Origin: an uncultured Clostridia bacterium
GTDB taxonomy: Bacteria > Bacillota > Clostridia > TANB77 > CAG-508
Length of the DNA: 42,820 nucleotides
NCBI GenBank assembly: GCA_944388735.1
Contig: CALXJX010000001.1
Span: 71,088 to 113,907, forward strand
Direction: 5' to 3'
Every line of letters starts with the position of its first letter. The first letter of the stretch is position 1. The translations under genes were made by a program, and so were the position numbers. Below, one piece after another: positions 26,139 through 34,051 of the stretch. Under the pieces are notes generated by a model. It had not been told where the DNA came from. It made no database searches and worked only from the letters and a program-made list of their open reading frames with translations.

Positions 26139-27446
26139 ATGGCAAATATAAAATTAGAATTAAAAAATAGCGGAATAATGACAAAAACAATAATGCAATA
26201 CAAACAAGAAGTAGAAAATATACATAAGGATTTACACAAAAGAGCAAATAATCCTAATGATTTTGTAGGCTGGTTAGAATTACCAACAAATTATGATAAA
26301 GAAGAATTTAAGAGAATAAAAAAAGCAGCTAAAAAGATAAAAAAAGAATCAGATATTTTGGTGGTAATAGGAATTGGTGGCTCATATTTGGGTGCCAGAG
26401 CTGTTATTGAAGCATTAACAAGTTCTTTTAATAATATGCTTACAGAAAAACAAAGAAAATTTCCACAAATACTATATGCCGGAAATAATTTAAGCTCAGA
26501 TTATATAAATGATTTAATAGAATATATAGGAGATAAAGATTTTTCTGTAAACGTTATTTCAAAATCAGGAACAACAACAGAGCCAGCTGTGGCTTTTAGA
26601 ATTTTTAGAGAAATGCTAGAAAACAAATATGGAATAGAAGAAGCTAGAAGTAGGATTTATGCAACTACTGATAAAGAAAAAGGTGCTTTAAAAACTTTAG
26701 CGGAGAATGAAGGGTATGAACAGTTTGTTGTACCTGATAATATAGGAGGAAGATATTCTGTTTTAACTGCAGTGGGATTATTACCGATTGCAACAGCGGG
26801 AATAGACATAGATAAATTAATGGAAGGTGCTAGAATCGCTCAAGAAAGATATAATGACCCAAATTTAAAATATAATGAGTGTTATCAATATGCAGTTGCG
26901 AGAAATATACTATACAAATTATATAAAAACATAGAAATATTAGTGAATTATGAGCCTAAAATGCACTATTTTACAGAGTGGTGGAAGCAACTATATGGAG
27001 AAAGTGAGGGAAAAGAACAAAAAGGCATATTCCCAGCAGGTGTGGATTTTACAACAGATTTACATTCTATGGGACAATATATACAAGAAGGAAGAAGAAA
27101 TTTATTTGAAACAGTTATTAATATAAAACATGCAAAGTCTGATATAAAGATAAATACAGATGAGGATAATTTAGATGGCTTAAATTATCTTGCAGGTAAA
27201 AGTATAGATTTTGTAAATAAAAAAGCAATGGAAGGTACAATTAAAGCCCATGTTACAGGAGATGTACCAAATATTCTGATTGATGTAGAAGAATTGAACG
27301 AGGAAAATATTGGAGAATTAATTTATTTCTTCGAAAAGGCTTGCAGTATGTCTGGAATGATTTTGGGAGTGAATCCATTTAATCAACCAGGTGTGGAAGA
27401 GTATAAAAAGAATATGTTTAAATTATTAAAAAAACCAGGATATTAA
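26139..27446 (+). CDS. pgi: Glucose-6-phosphate isomerase
   Basis: Interconverts glucose-6-phosphate and fructose-6-phosphate in glycolysis; cytosolic. It has 435 residues, the short form usual in Firmicutes. Visible: [19 protein letters not shown] (about residue 70), [14 protein letters not shown] with the phosphate-binding [18 protein letters not shown], and [18 protein letters not shown] with the catalytic histidine region. AGAGG lies before the ATG at 26139. It heads a run of carbon-metabolism genes (pgi, thioesterase, pyk), each with its own ribosome binding site. Confidence 0.96.
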   Translation: MANIKLELKNSGIMTKTIMQYKQEVENIHKDLHKRANNPNDFVGWLELPTNYDKEEFKRIKKAAKKIKKESDILVVIGIGGSYLGARAVIEALTSSFNNMLTEKQRKFPQILYAGNNLSSDYINDLIEYIGDKDFSVNVISKSGTTTEPAVAFRIFREMLENKYGIEEARSRIYATTDKEKGALKTLAENEGYEQFVVPDNIGGRYSVLTAVGLLPIATAGIDIDKLMEGARIAQERYNDPNLKYNECYQYAVARNILYKLYKNIEILVNYEPKMHYFTEWWKQLYGESEGKEQKGIFPAGVDFTTDLHSMGQYIQEGRRNLFETVINIKHAKSDIKINTDEDNLDGLNYLAGKSIDFVNKKAMEGTIKAHVTGDVPNILIDVEELNEENIGELIYFFEKACSMSGMILGVNPFNQPGVEEYKKNMFKLLKKPGY

Positions 27447-27508
27447 TAATATATATCGAAATAAAAAATAATGTAAATATAACGAACTACGGAAAGGATA
27501 GAGAAAAA

Positions 27509-28234
27509 ATGATTTATAAAGAGAAGTTTAAAATAGGATTAAAAGATGTATGGAAAGGACAAGAAGTTAGTAATATTGCTATTTTAGAATATTTGGAGGA
27601 TATTGCTGCATATCATTCTGATAGTGTTGGCTACGGAATAAATACAACAGATGAAACACATTTGACATGGATACTTTTAGATTGGAAAGTTAAGGTTTTA
27701 AAAAGACCAAAGTATGGTCAAGTATTAGATATTCATACTTGGTCAAGATTTTTTGTAAAATATTATGCTTATCGTGATTTTGAAGTCTATGATGATGAGA
27801 GTAATCTATGTATAATAGCATCTTCTAAATGGCTTTTAATAGATACTTTAAATGGAAAAATAGCTAAAATAGAGAAAGAAATGGGAGATAAATATGAGTC
27901 AGAACCAGATAGATCTGTTTTTGGCGAAAAAGATATTGAAAAGCTAAAAGTTCCAAATTCTTTTGAAAGTAGTATAAAATATAAGACAAAGAGGAAAGAT
28001 ATAGATGTAATAGGTCATGTACATAATTTATATTATTTGGATTTGGCTTATGAAGCTTTACCAGAAGAAGTATATAACCAAAGACCTTTTGATAATATTA
28101 GAATTATGTATAAGAAGGAAATAAAATATGGAGAGATTGTTATCTGCAAGTATTCAAAGGAGCAAAATAAAAATGTTGTTGTAATAGAAAGTGAAAATGG
28201 GGAAATTTTACATGCTATTGTTGAATTGTTTTAG
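27509..28234 (+). CDS. Acyl-ACP thioesterase
   Basis: A 241-residue double hot-dog protein of the FatA/FatB-like bacterial acyl-ACP thioesterase family, which releases free fatty acids from acyl carrier protein. Visible: ISNIAILEYLEDIAAYHSD-type N-terminal helix, THLTWILLDWKVKVLKRPKYG, HTWSRFFVKYYAYRDFEV and ASSKWLLIDTLNGKI in the first repeat, and the second-repeat DVIGHVHNLYYLDLAYEALP carrying the family's catalytic Asn-His region. GAAAGGA lies before the ATG. It follows pgi by 62 bases and may share its transcript. Confidence 0.88.
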   Translation: MIYKEKFKIGLKDVWKGQEVSNIAILEYLEDIAAYHSDSVGYGINTTDETHLTWILLDWKVKVLKRPKYGQVLDIHTWSRFFVKYYAYRDFEVYDDESNLCIIASSKWLLIDTLNGKIAKIEKEMGDKYESEPDRSVFGEKDIEKLKVPNSFESSIKYKTKRKDIDVIGHVHNLYYLDLAYEALPEEVYNQRPFDNIRIMYKKEIKYGEIVICKYSKEQNKNVVVIESENGEILHAIVELF

Positions 28235-28331
28235 CAAATGATATGAGTAGTCCAGAAATCAAAATGGAAAATTACGATTTCTGAATAGTAACGAAAAGTT
28301 ACTTTGATATGGAAAAAAATTATGAAAACTG

Positions 28332-28361
28332 TTGAATTTTGTAGAATAATTATGATATAAT
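28332..28361 (+). promoter_or_regulatory. Probable sigma-A promoter of pyk
   Basis: TTGAAT at 28332 and TATAAT at 28356 with an 18-base spacer, 84 bases before the pyk start. Two small hairpins (CAGAAATC/GATTTCTG and AGTAAC/GTTACT) lie upstream and could end the preceding transcript. Confidence 0.6.
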
Positions 28362-28444
28362 ACAAAATGGTTTCAAATTAAGAGAAGTAAGATTGAAAAA
28401 CGAATTAATATTTTCAATCAAATTTAAGAAAGGATGATATAAAA

Positions 28445-29884
28445 ATGAAAGCAAATTTAAGAAGAACAAACATTGTTTGTACAATTGGACCAGCAAGTGA
28501 AAAAAGACTAGATGAAATGATTAATGCTGGTATGAACATGGCAAGAATTAATTTTTCTCATGGAAGTTACCCAGAGCAAGAAGAGAAAATTAATGACTTT
28601 TTAAGAATTAGAAAAGAGATGAAAAAACCAGTTGCAATGCTTTTAGACATGCAAGGACCTGAAATTAGAACAGGAATGCTTGTTACTGGAAAAAATGAAA
28701 AAATCATGTTAGAAGATGGACAAGAATTCATTTTAAGAAATGAAGATATTGTAGGGGATAAGACACAAGTTTCTGTAAGTTATAAAGAACTATACAAAGA
28801 TGTTGTACCAGGAAATACAATATTAATTGACGACGGTGCAATAGAATTAGAAGTTAAAGAAATAAAAGGTAAAGATATCTATTGTACAGTAATTCATGGT
28901 AATAAATTAGGAAGCAGAAAAACAATGAACTTACCAGGTGTTTCTGTAAAATTACCAGCTCTAAAAGAAAAAGATATTCAAGATTTAAAAGATGGAGCAA
29001 GAGTAGGATTTGATTATGTTGCAGGTTCTTTTGTAAGAAATGTTGAAGATGTAAGAGCTATTAGAAAAGTACTTGATGAAAATGGTGGACAAGATATAGG
29101 AATTATATGTAAAATTGAAAACCAAGAAGGTATAGATAATTTTGAAGAAATATTAGCAGAAGCAGATGGAATCATGGTAGCACGTGGAGATATGGCTGTA
29201 GAAGTTCCATTTGAAAAAGTTCCAATTATTCAAAAACATTTTATAAAAAGATGTAATGAAGAAGGAAAAGTTGTAATAACAGCAACACAAATGCTAGAAA
29301 CAATGCAAGAAAATCCATTACCAACAAGAGCAGAAGTTAGTGATGTTGCTAATGCTGTATATGACCAAACAGGATGTATTATGTTATCAGCAGAAAGTGC
29401 TATGGGAAAATTCCCTATTAAATGTGTTGAAACAATGGATAAAATTGCAAGAACAATAGAACATTCTATTAAATATTGGAAGAGATTTAATAATAGAGGA
29501 TGTAAAGTAAATCCAGAAGACTTAGAAGGAAATATAGCATATACAACATGTACTACAGCAGAACATTTAAATGCAGATGCTATTGTTGCATATACTCATA
29601 AAGGAGATTCTGTTAGAAAGATTGCTGGAATGGGACCAGGATGTCCAATATTTGCTGTAACAGATTGTGAAAAAACATATTATCAATTAGCTATTGCACA
29701 TAATGTATATCCTATCCTTGTTGAAGGAGAAAAAACAATTGAAGATACTATTTCTAAGGGAATAGCTCAATTGAAGTCTGAAGGAGTTTTAGAAACAGGA
29801 GATACAGTTGTCTTAGCGGGAGGACCAAAAATTTTACCTGATGCTACTGAAAATAAAGTAATCGGTGGAGTAGTTAGAGTATAA
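28445..29884 (+). CDS. pyk: Pyruvate kinase
   Basis: Transfers phosphate from PEP to ADP at the end of glycolysis. It has 479 residues, the form without the extra C-terminal PEP-utiliser domain found in Bacillus. Visible: RRTNIVCTIGPASEKRL, ARINFSHGSYPEQ, the catalytic lysine region IICKIENQEGIDNFEEIL, IMVARGDMAVEVP and ITATQMLETMQENPLPTRAE, then the regulatory C-terminal domain ending in VVLAGGPKILPDATENK. AAGGATG lies before the ATG. It is followed by an odd structured region and a terminator. Confidence 0.96.
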   Translation: MKANLRRTNIVCTIGPASEKRLDEMINAGMNMARINFSHGSYPEQEEKINDFLRIRKEMKKPVAMLLDMQGPEIRTGMLVTGKNEKIMLEDGQEFILRNEDIVGDKTQVSVSYKELYKDVVPGNTILIDDGAIELEVKEIKGKDIYCTVIHGNKLGSRKTMNLPGVSVKLPALKEKDIQDLKDGARVGFDYVAGSFVRNVEDVRAIRKVLDENGGQDIGIICKIENQEGIDNFEEILAEADGIMVARGDMAVEVPFEKVPIIQKHFIKRCNEEGKVVITATQMLETMQENPLPTRAEVSDVANAVYDQTGCIMLSAESAMGKFPIKCVETMDKIARTIEHSIKYWKRFNNRGCKVNPEDLEGNIAYTTCTTAEHLNADAIVAYTHKGDSVRKIAGMGPGCPIFAVTDCEKTYYQLAIAHNVYPILVEGEKTIEDTISKGIAQLKSEGVLETGDTVVLAGGPKILPDATENKVIGGVVRV

Positions 29885-29914
29885 TAAAAAGTAAATGAAT
29901 AAACAAAAAAATAA

Positions 29915-29979
29915 GAGAGTGGCTTAATTATATTTTGGTTAAACCGAAAGAGTAATTATCCCCCGGCTAAGCCGGAAAC
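29915..29979 (+). other. Structured, comparatively GC-rich segment after pyk
   Basis: GTGGCTTAATTAT..., GGTTAAACCGAAAGAG and CCCCCGGCTAAGCCGG form nested complementary blocks (GGCTTA/TAAGCC, GGTT/AACC, CCGGC/GCCGG). The composition differs from the surrounding DNA. It resembles a small structured RNA; I could not assign it to a known riboswitch class, and no plus-strand gene follows. Confidence 0.35.
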
Positions 29980-29990
29980 TTACAAACAGT

Positions 29991-30030
29991 AAAAATAAAC
30001 TCAGCCCTAGCAAGAGCTGAGTTTATTTTT
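29991..30030. terminator. Bidirectional intrinsic terminator between pyk and the ROK-like gene
   Basis: AAAAATAAACTCAGC pairs perfectly with GCTGAGTTTATTTTT around a 10-base loop. T-runs in both directions serve the convergent genes. Confidence 0.9.
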
Positions 30031-31105
30031 ACCACTTAAAATCCCAATTGAAAAAAGAGTAGGCTGCATAAATACCACCACCTTTTTGTGGTTGCTCAAT
30101 TTTATTCATAACTCTAGGAATATACAAAGAAGAATTTTCTGCAAATAGCATATTTGTTAGCCTTTCGTAAGTATTATTATAAAATAAAAGATTCTCAAAT
30201 TGTTCTTTTTTTATCCATTTGCTACTTACAATAAAATGTTCAGGATTAAAAAAAGAAGCTATTTGCATGAATGCAGGATTAACAGCAGTTAAAATTGCTT
30301 CTTTGTTATTGACTAACATATTCTCGTATTCATTATCAGAAACTATTGCTAATCTTTGAAATAATTCTTTTTGTTTAGATGAAAATCTTGGAAAAACCAT
30401 GCCAAATATAGGGTTAGAGTCTTTATGTAAGATATTGTTTCTTACATAAGATATTCGATTTTGGTCTAAATCATAATAAACAATAGAATCAGATTCAAAA
30501 ACTTTTTCCCTTAAATATAAAGTATATGCTAATACATCATCTCCTAGTATCGCTGAACGAAATGTTATTGGCATTAAGTTCCTAGAAGTTTTAAATAAAA
30601 CAGATAAATCATATAACTTTAGTTCATTACAATTTTCATAATAAGCCATGTTTTCTCGATTATTTGCTGAGTAACTCATCAATTTATCAAATATGATAGA
30701 TACAGCTGTAATCTTTACTTTTTCTGATATTTTATCTAGCATTTTTTACATGAGCTCCCACAAATAAGATGAATCTTTGTAATTGATTTTATTTGTAAAG
30801 CATGGAAGTATTTTATCTAGAATTGGTTCTAATTCAAAATTTAATAGTTCTACTTCTATTTCATTGTCTGTTACATAAAATCCTACAAAGTATGCAAAGT
30901 CTGGATTTACTAAAAAATTTTGTGAGTCTAAAATTATATTATTTTTTTTCAATTCATATAAGTTCTTTTGAAGAGTTTTATAGGCAATGTTTAATTTTTC
31001 AGCTAAAAGAACCAGATGATTTTTCGGTAAATTTGTACCTCTCTTTCTAAAAGAATAAAGTAATTCTTGGTTTTGTCTTATAAGCTCCCGTTGTTCTGGT
31101 AACAT
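30029..31105 (-). pseudogene. ROK-like transcriptional regulator split by an in-frame TAA
   Basis: The first frame (31105-30746, 119 residues) has a helix-turn-helix N-terminus (LVLLAEKLNIAYKTLQKNLYELKKNNII) followed by NPDFAYFVGFYVTDNEIEVELL, the start of a ROK-type domain. It ends in TAA; one codon later the same reading frame continues from ATG at 30742 to 30029 (237 residues), with FFNPEHFIVSSKWIKKEQ resembling the LFNPExIVIGG region of ROK proteins. The sugar-kinase motifs DxGxT and the Cys-rich Zn motif are not visible. So one 359-codon gene with a nonsense codon, or two separate cistrons with a weak GGGAG between them. A good AGGAGG precedes the first ATG. Codon 6 is CGG; read as a +1 shift it would end after three more codons. 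I favour a pseudogene. Confidence 0.55.
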
Positions 31106-31228
31106 ATAAATTCCTCCTAACTTAACAATTTTGTTTATTAGTTACTTATATATAAACTGGTTATTACCAGATAATTTTTATAACAAATATCTTAACATAA
31201 TTTATTAATATTTTCAATAAAAACTTTT

Positions 31229-31381
31229 TAACAATTCAGAGGTATGAGGCAAAAATACTTTCTTTCGCAATCTTCTCGAACAATAACGCGAACTTTAATA
31301 AAAATTTGTACATCTATTCCACGGCATATTCAAAGCTCACTCAAGAAAGCATTTTTGCCTCATTGACTTCTGAATTATTAC
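31229..31381 (-). repeat. Long-hairpin element, copy D (core partly deleted)
   Basis: Arms of about 30-35 bp (AATTCAGAGG-TATGAGGCAA... and its near-complement) differ from copies A, B and C but resemble the remnants at 2577 and 10255. Inside, GTGGAATAGATGTA and CGAGAAGATTGC of the core remain, while the inner stem is replaced by a short apex with CGCGTTATTGTTC. It occupies the spacer between the ROK-like gene and the gene at 31504; the rest of that spacer is AT-rich. Confidence 0.78.
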
Positions 31382-31503
31382 AAAAGTTCTGCTAATTGAT
31401 GAGATTTTAGTGACAGTTCGAGAGTTTCGTGATAAAATACAAAATATATCTTAAAAAAGATTTCATATATAATCAACTATCATTAATCATAAGGAGGAAA
31501 AAG

Positions 31504-31983
31504 ATGTTAAAAAAGATTGAAACTCGGAAATTAAAACAATTAAATAATTTTATCTTTATCATTTCTTGTTTAGGAATATTAATTTGTTGCATTGTACTTG
31601 GCTTAACTGAAGGAAACAAAGTAGCTACTTTTATCCTTTTATTATCATTTGGAGGTTACTTTTTTTCTCTATATTTGACTGATAAAGAGGATAGAGAAAA
31701 ATATGAGGAAAGAATGAAAGCTATATTAGAATTATTTTTCAAGAACGGAAGAAAAGTAAGATATAAATATGACAAAGGAGTAATGAAAGGAAGGCGAAAA
31801 AACATTCAACAGATAGTATTATACTATGCACAATTTAAAGGTATTGTTGAATACAAAGCATCATTTAAAGACAAAAAAATAATTGTAAAAATATATTTAA
31901 ATGACGGAGTAGAAGCGAAAACTATTGTTTTTAATGAGAATGAGTATGAAATATTTTTTGATAATTTTGAGATAATTGATTAG
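31504..31983 (+). CDS. Two-helix membrane protein, unknown function
   Basis: 159 residues from the ATG at 31504, chosen because AAGGAGG lies 8 bases upstream; the frame is open further back, but no other start has a ribosome binding site. Two adjacent membrane helices (FIFIISCLGILICCIVLGL and VATFILLLSFGGYFFSLYL) are followed by a cytoplasmic, charged domain of about 100 residues (EERMKAILELFFKNGRKVRY, IVLYYAQFKGIVEYKASF). I do not recognise the family. Codon 8 is CGG, apparently read as a sense codon: skipping the C would give G-N-stop. That makes it a useful test of the CGG hypothesis. Confidence 0.7.
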   Translation: MLKKIETRKLKQLNNFIFIISCLGILICCIVLGLTEGNKVATFILLLSFGGYFFSLYLTDKEDREKYEERMKAILELFFKNGRKVRYKYDKGVMKGRRKNIQQIVLYYAQFKGIVEYKASFKDKKIIVKIYLNDGVEAKTIVFNENEYEIFFDNFEIID

Positions 31984-31986
31984 TTG

Positions 31987-32021
31987 TCAAAAGGAAGGGG
32001 AGAAATTTCCCTTTCTTTTTG
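31987..32021 (+). terminator. Probable intrinsic terminator
   Basis: TCAAAAGGAAGGG pairs imperfectly with TTTCCCTTTCTTTTTGA around a short loop, just after the stop of the membrane protein gene. Confidence 0.6.
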
Positions 32022-32079
32022 AGTACTACAAACTGTTACTTAAAAAAAATTCAAAAAAACTCTTACATAAAAAAATTTT

Positions 32080-32090
32080 TATGCTATAAT
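32080..32090 (+). promoter_or_regulatory. Extended -10 promoter of the ABC exporter operon
   Basis: ATGCTATAAT carries a TGN extension before TATAAT; the -35 region is poor. A hairpin (GAAGTC/GACTTC) and three palindromic units lie between it and the first gene, giving a leader of about 220 bases. Confidence 0.5.
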
Positions 32091-32184
32091 ATTTCAGCTG
32101 AGAAGTCGAAAATAAATCAAAATAAAGACTTCTGTGTACTAGAAAATTCCCGAAATAAAAAAATTTTCAAAGCTCAAAAAACTT

Positions 32185-32296
32185 CTGAACTTTGAAGAAT
32201 GTCCCTAAAGTTCACGAAAAAATTTGAACTTTAAAGGATGTCCCCAAATTTCAAGAAGAAAACGTTGAACTTTGATGACTGTCCCAAAAGTTCAAA
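32185..32296 (+). repeat. Three GAACTTT/GTCCC palindromic units in the ABC exporter leader
   Basis: Units with TGAACTTT ... AAAGTTCA arms around ATGTCCCT, ATGTCCCC and CTGTCCC centres, spaced about 40 bases apart. The last unit ends 10 bases before the AGAAGGAGG ribosome binding site. Same architecture as the triplet before feoB. Confidence 0.75.
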
Positions 32297-32317
32297 ATTT
32301 AGAAGGAGGTAGAAAAA

Positions 32318-34051
32318 ATGTTAAAAAAATTACTAAAATCAATAAAAGAATACAAAAAAGCAACAATCTTAACGCCAATTTTTATGATTTTAGAAGTAAC
32401 AATGGAAATATTAATTCCATTTTTATTAGCAAAACTAATAGATGAAGGAATAACATCAGGAGATATGAAAGCAATAATTAATATAGGAATAGAGCTTTTA
32501 ATAGCAGCTTTTTTAGCACTATTCTTTGGAGTGCAATCTGGAAAATTTGCAGCAATTGCATCATCAGGATTTGCAAAAAATCTAAGACAGGACATGTACG
32601 AGAAAGTACAAAAATATTCATTTTTCAATATTGACAAATTTAGTACATCTAGCATAGTTACAAGACTAACAACAGATGTAACAAATGTTCAACAAGCATT
32701 TATGATGATAATAAGGGGAGCAGTAAGAGCACCACTAACAATTATATTTGCACTAATTATGTCATTTACAATTAATGCAAAAATTGCTTTAATATTTTTA
32801 ATTGCATCACCTATTTTAGGAGGTTTGTTAATATTAATTGCAAAACATGCACATCCAATATTTGAAAGAGTATTTAATACTTATGACAAATTAAATAATG
32901 TAGTGCAGGAAAATGTAAGAGCAATAAGAGTAGTAAAATCATTTGTAAAAGAAAAAACAGAAATAAGTAAATTTAATAAAGTATCAGAATCAATTTATAA
33001 AGATTTTACAAAAGCGGAAATGTTATTAGCATTAAATAGTCCAATAATGCAATTTACAATTTATACATGTATTACATTAATATCATGGTTTGGAGCAAAA
33101 TTTATTGTAGGGGGCACATTATCAACAGGTGAATTGACAAGCTTAATTTCTTATGCTATGCAAATATTATCTAGTTTAATGCTAGTTTCTATGGTATTTG
33201 TAATGGTAACAATGGCATTAGAATCTTCAAGAAGAATTATAGAAATCTTGGAAGAAGTACCAGATATTAAAAATCCAGAAAATCCTATAACAGAAGTTAA
33301 AGACGGTTCAATTGAATTTAAAAATGTAAGCTTTGGGTATGTGAAAGGAAAAAGTAAATTATGTTTAAAGAATATAAATATAAAAATAGAGGCAGGTCAG
33401 ACGATAGGAATTATTGGAGGAACTGGTAGTTCAAAATCAACTTTTGTTCAACTGATTCCAAGATTATATGATGTAACTCAAGGAACTTTGAAGGTTGGAG
33501 GAGTTGATGTAAAAAAATATGATATTAAGACTTTAAGAGATGCAGTTTCAATGGTTTTACAGAAAAATGAACTATTTTCAGGGACAATTAAAGAAAATTT
33601 AAGATGGGGAAATAAGAATGCAACTGATGAGGAAATGATAAAAGCATGTAAATTAGCACAAGCTGATGAATTTATAAATGGTTTTATAGATAAATATGAT
33701 ACATATATTGAACAAGGAGGAACAAATGTATCTGGAGGTCAAAAACAAAGACTTTGTATTGCAAGAGCACTCCTAAAAAAACCTCAAATATTAATTTTAG
33801 ATGATTCAACATCAGCAGTAGATACAAAAACAGATAGTTTGATTAGAAAAGCATTTAAAGAAGAAATACCAAATACGACAAAAATTATAATTGCACAAAG
33901 AATATCATCAGTCCAAGATAGTGACCAAATTATAGTATTAGACAATGGAGAGATTGACGGAATTGGAACACATGAAGAATTGTTAAAAAATAATAAGATA
34001 TATCAAGAAGTATATTACTCACAAAATAAGGGAGGTGTTATAAATGACTAA
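32318..34051 (+). CDS. ABC exporter half-transporter 1 (degenerate ATPase site)
   Basis: 577 residues: an ABC membrane domain with six predicted helices (residues about 15-300) fused to a nucleotide-binding domain. Visible: Walker A GGTGSSKST, Q-loop VLQKNELFSGTIKENL, signature VSGGQKQR, and Walker B ILILDDSTSAVD. The residue after Walker B is Asp where the catalytic Glu is expected, the usual sign of the non-hydrolysing half of a heterodimeric exporter (BmrC/LmrC/TM287 type). AGAAGGAGG lies before the ATG. It overlaps the second half by 8 bases, so the two are coupled. The substrate is unknown; drugs, lipids or peptides are typical. Confidence 0.92.
   Translation: MLKKLLKSIKEYKKATILTPIFMILEVTMEILIPFLLAKLIDEGITSGDMKAIINIGIELLIAAFLALFFGVQSGKFAAIASSGFAKNLRQDMYEKVQKYSFFNIDKFSTSSIVTRLTTDVTNVQQAFMMIIRGAVRAPLTIIFALIMSFTINAKIALIFLIASPILGGLLILIAKHAHPIFERVFNTYDKLNNVVQENVRAIRVVKSFVKEKTEISKFNKVSESIYKDFTKAEMLLALNSPIMQFTIYTCITLISWFGAKFIVGGTLSTGELTSLISYAMQILSSLMLVSMVFVMVTMALESSRRIIEILEEVPDIKNPENPITEVKDGSIEFKNVSFGYVKGKSKLCLKNINIKIEAGQTIGIIGGTGSSKSTFVQLIPRLYDVTQGTLKVGGVDVKKYDIKTLRDAVSMVLQKNELFSGTIKENLRWGNKNATDEEMIKACKLAQADEFINGFIDKYDTYIEQGGTNVSGGQKQRLCIARALLKKPQILILDDSTSAVDTKTDSLIRKAFKEEIPNTTKIIIAQRISSVQDSDQIIVLDNGEIDGIGTHEELLKNNKIYQEVYYSQNKGGVIND

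Noticed and set aside
31229-31381. Similarity of TAACAATTC ends of the hairpin element to integron attC sites
   Set aside because: attC sites need RYYYAAC and GTTRRRY ends with a variable centre. Here the right end does not fit, the centre is the conserved part, and no integrase or cassette array is present.
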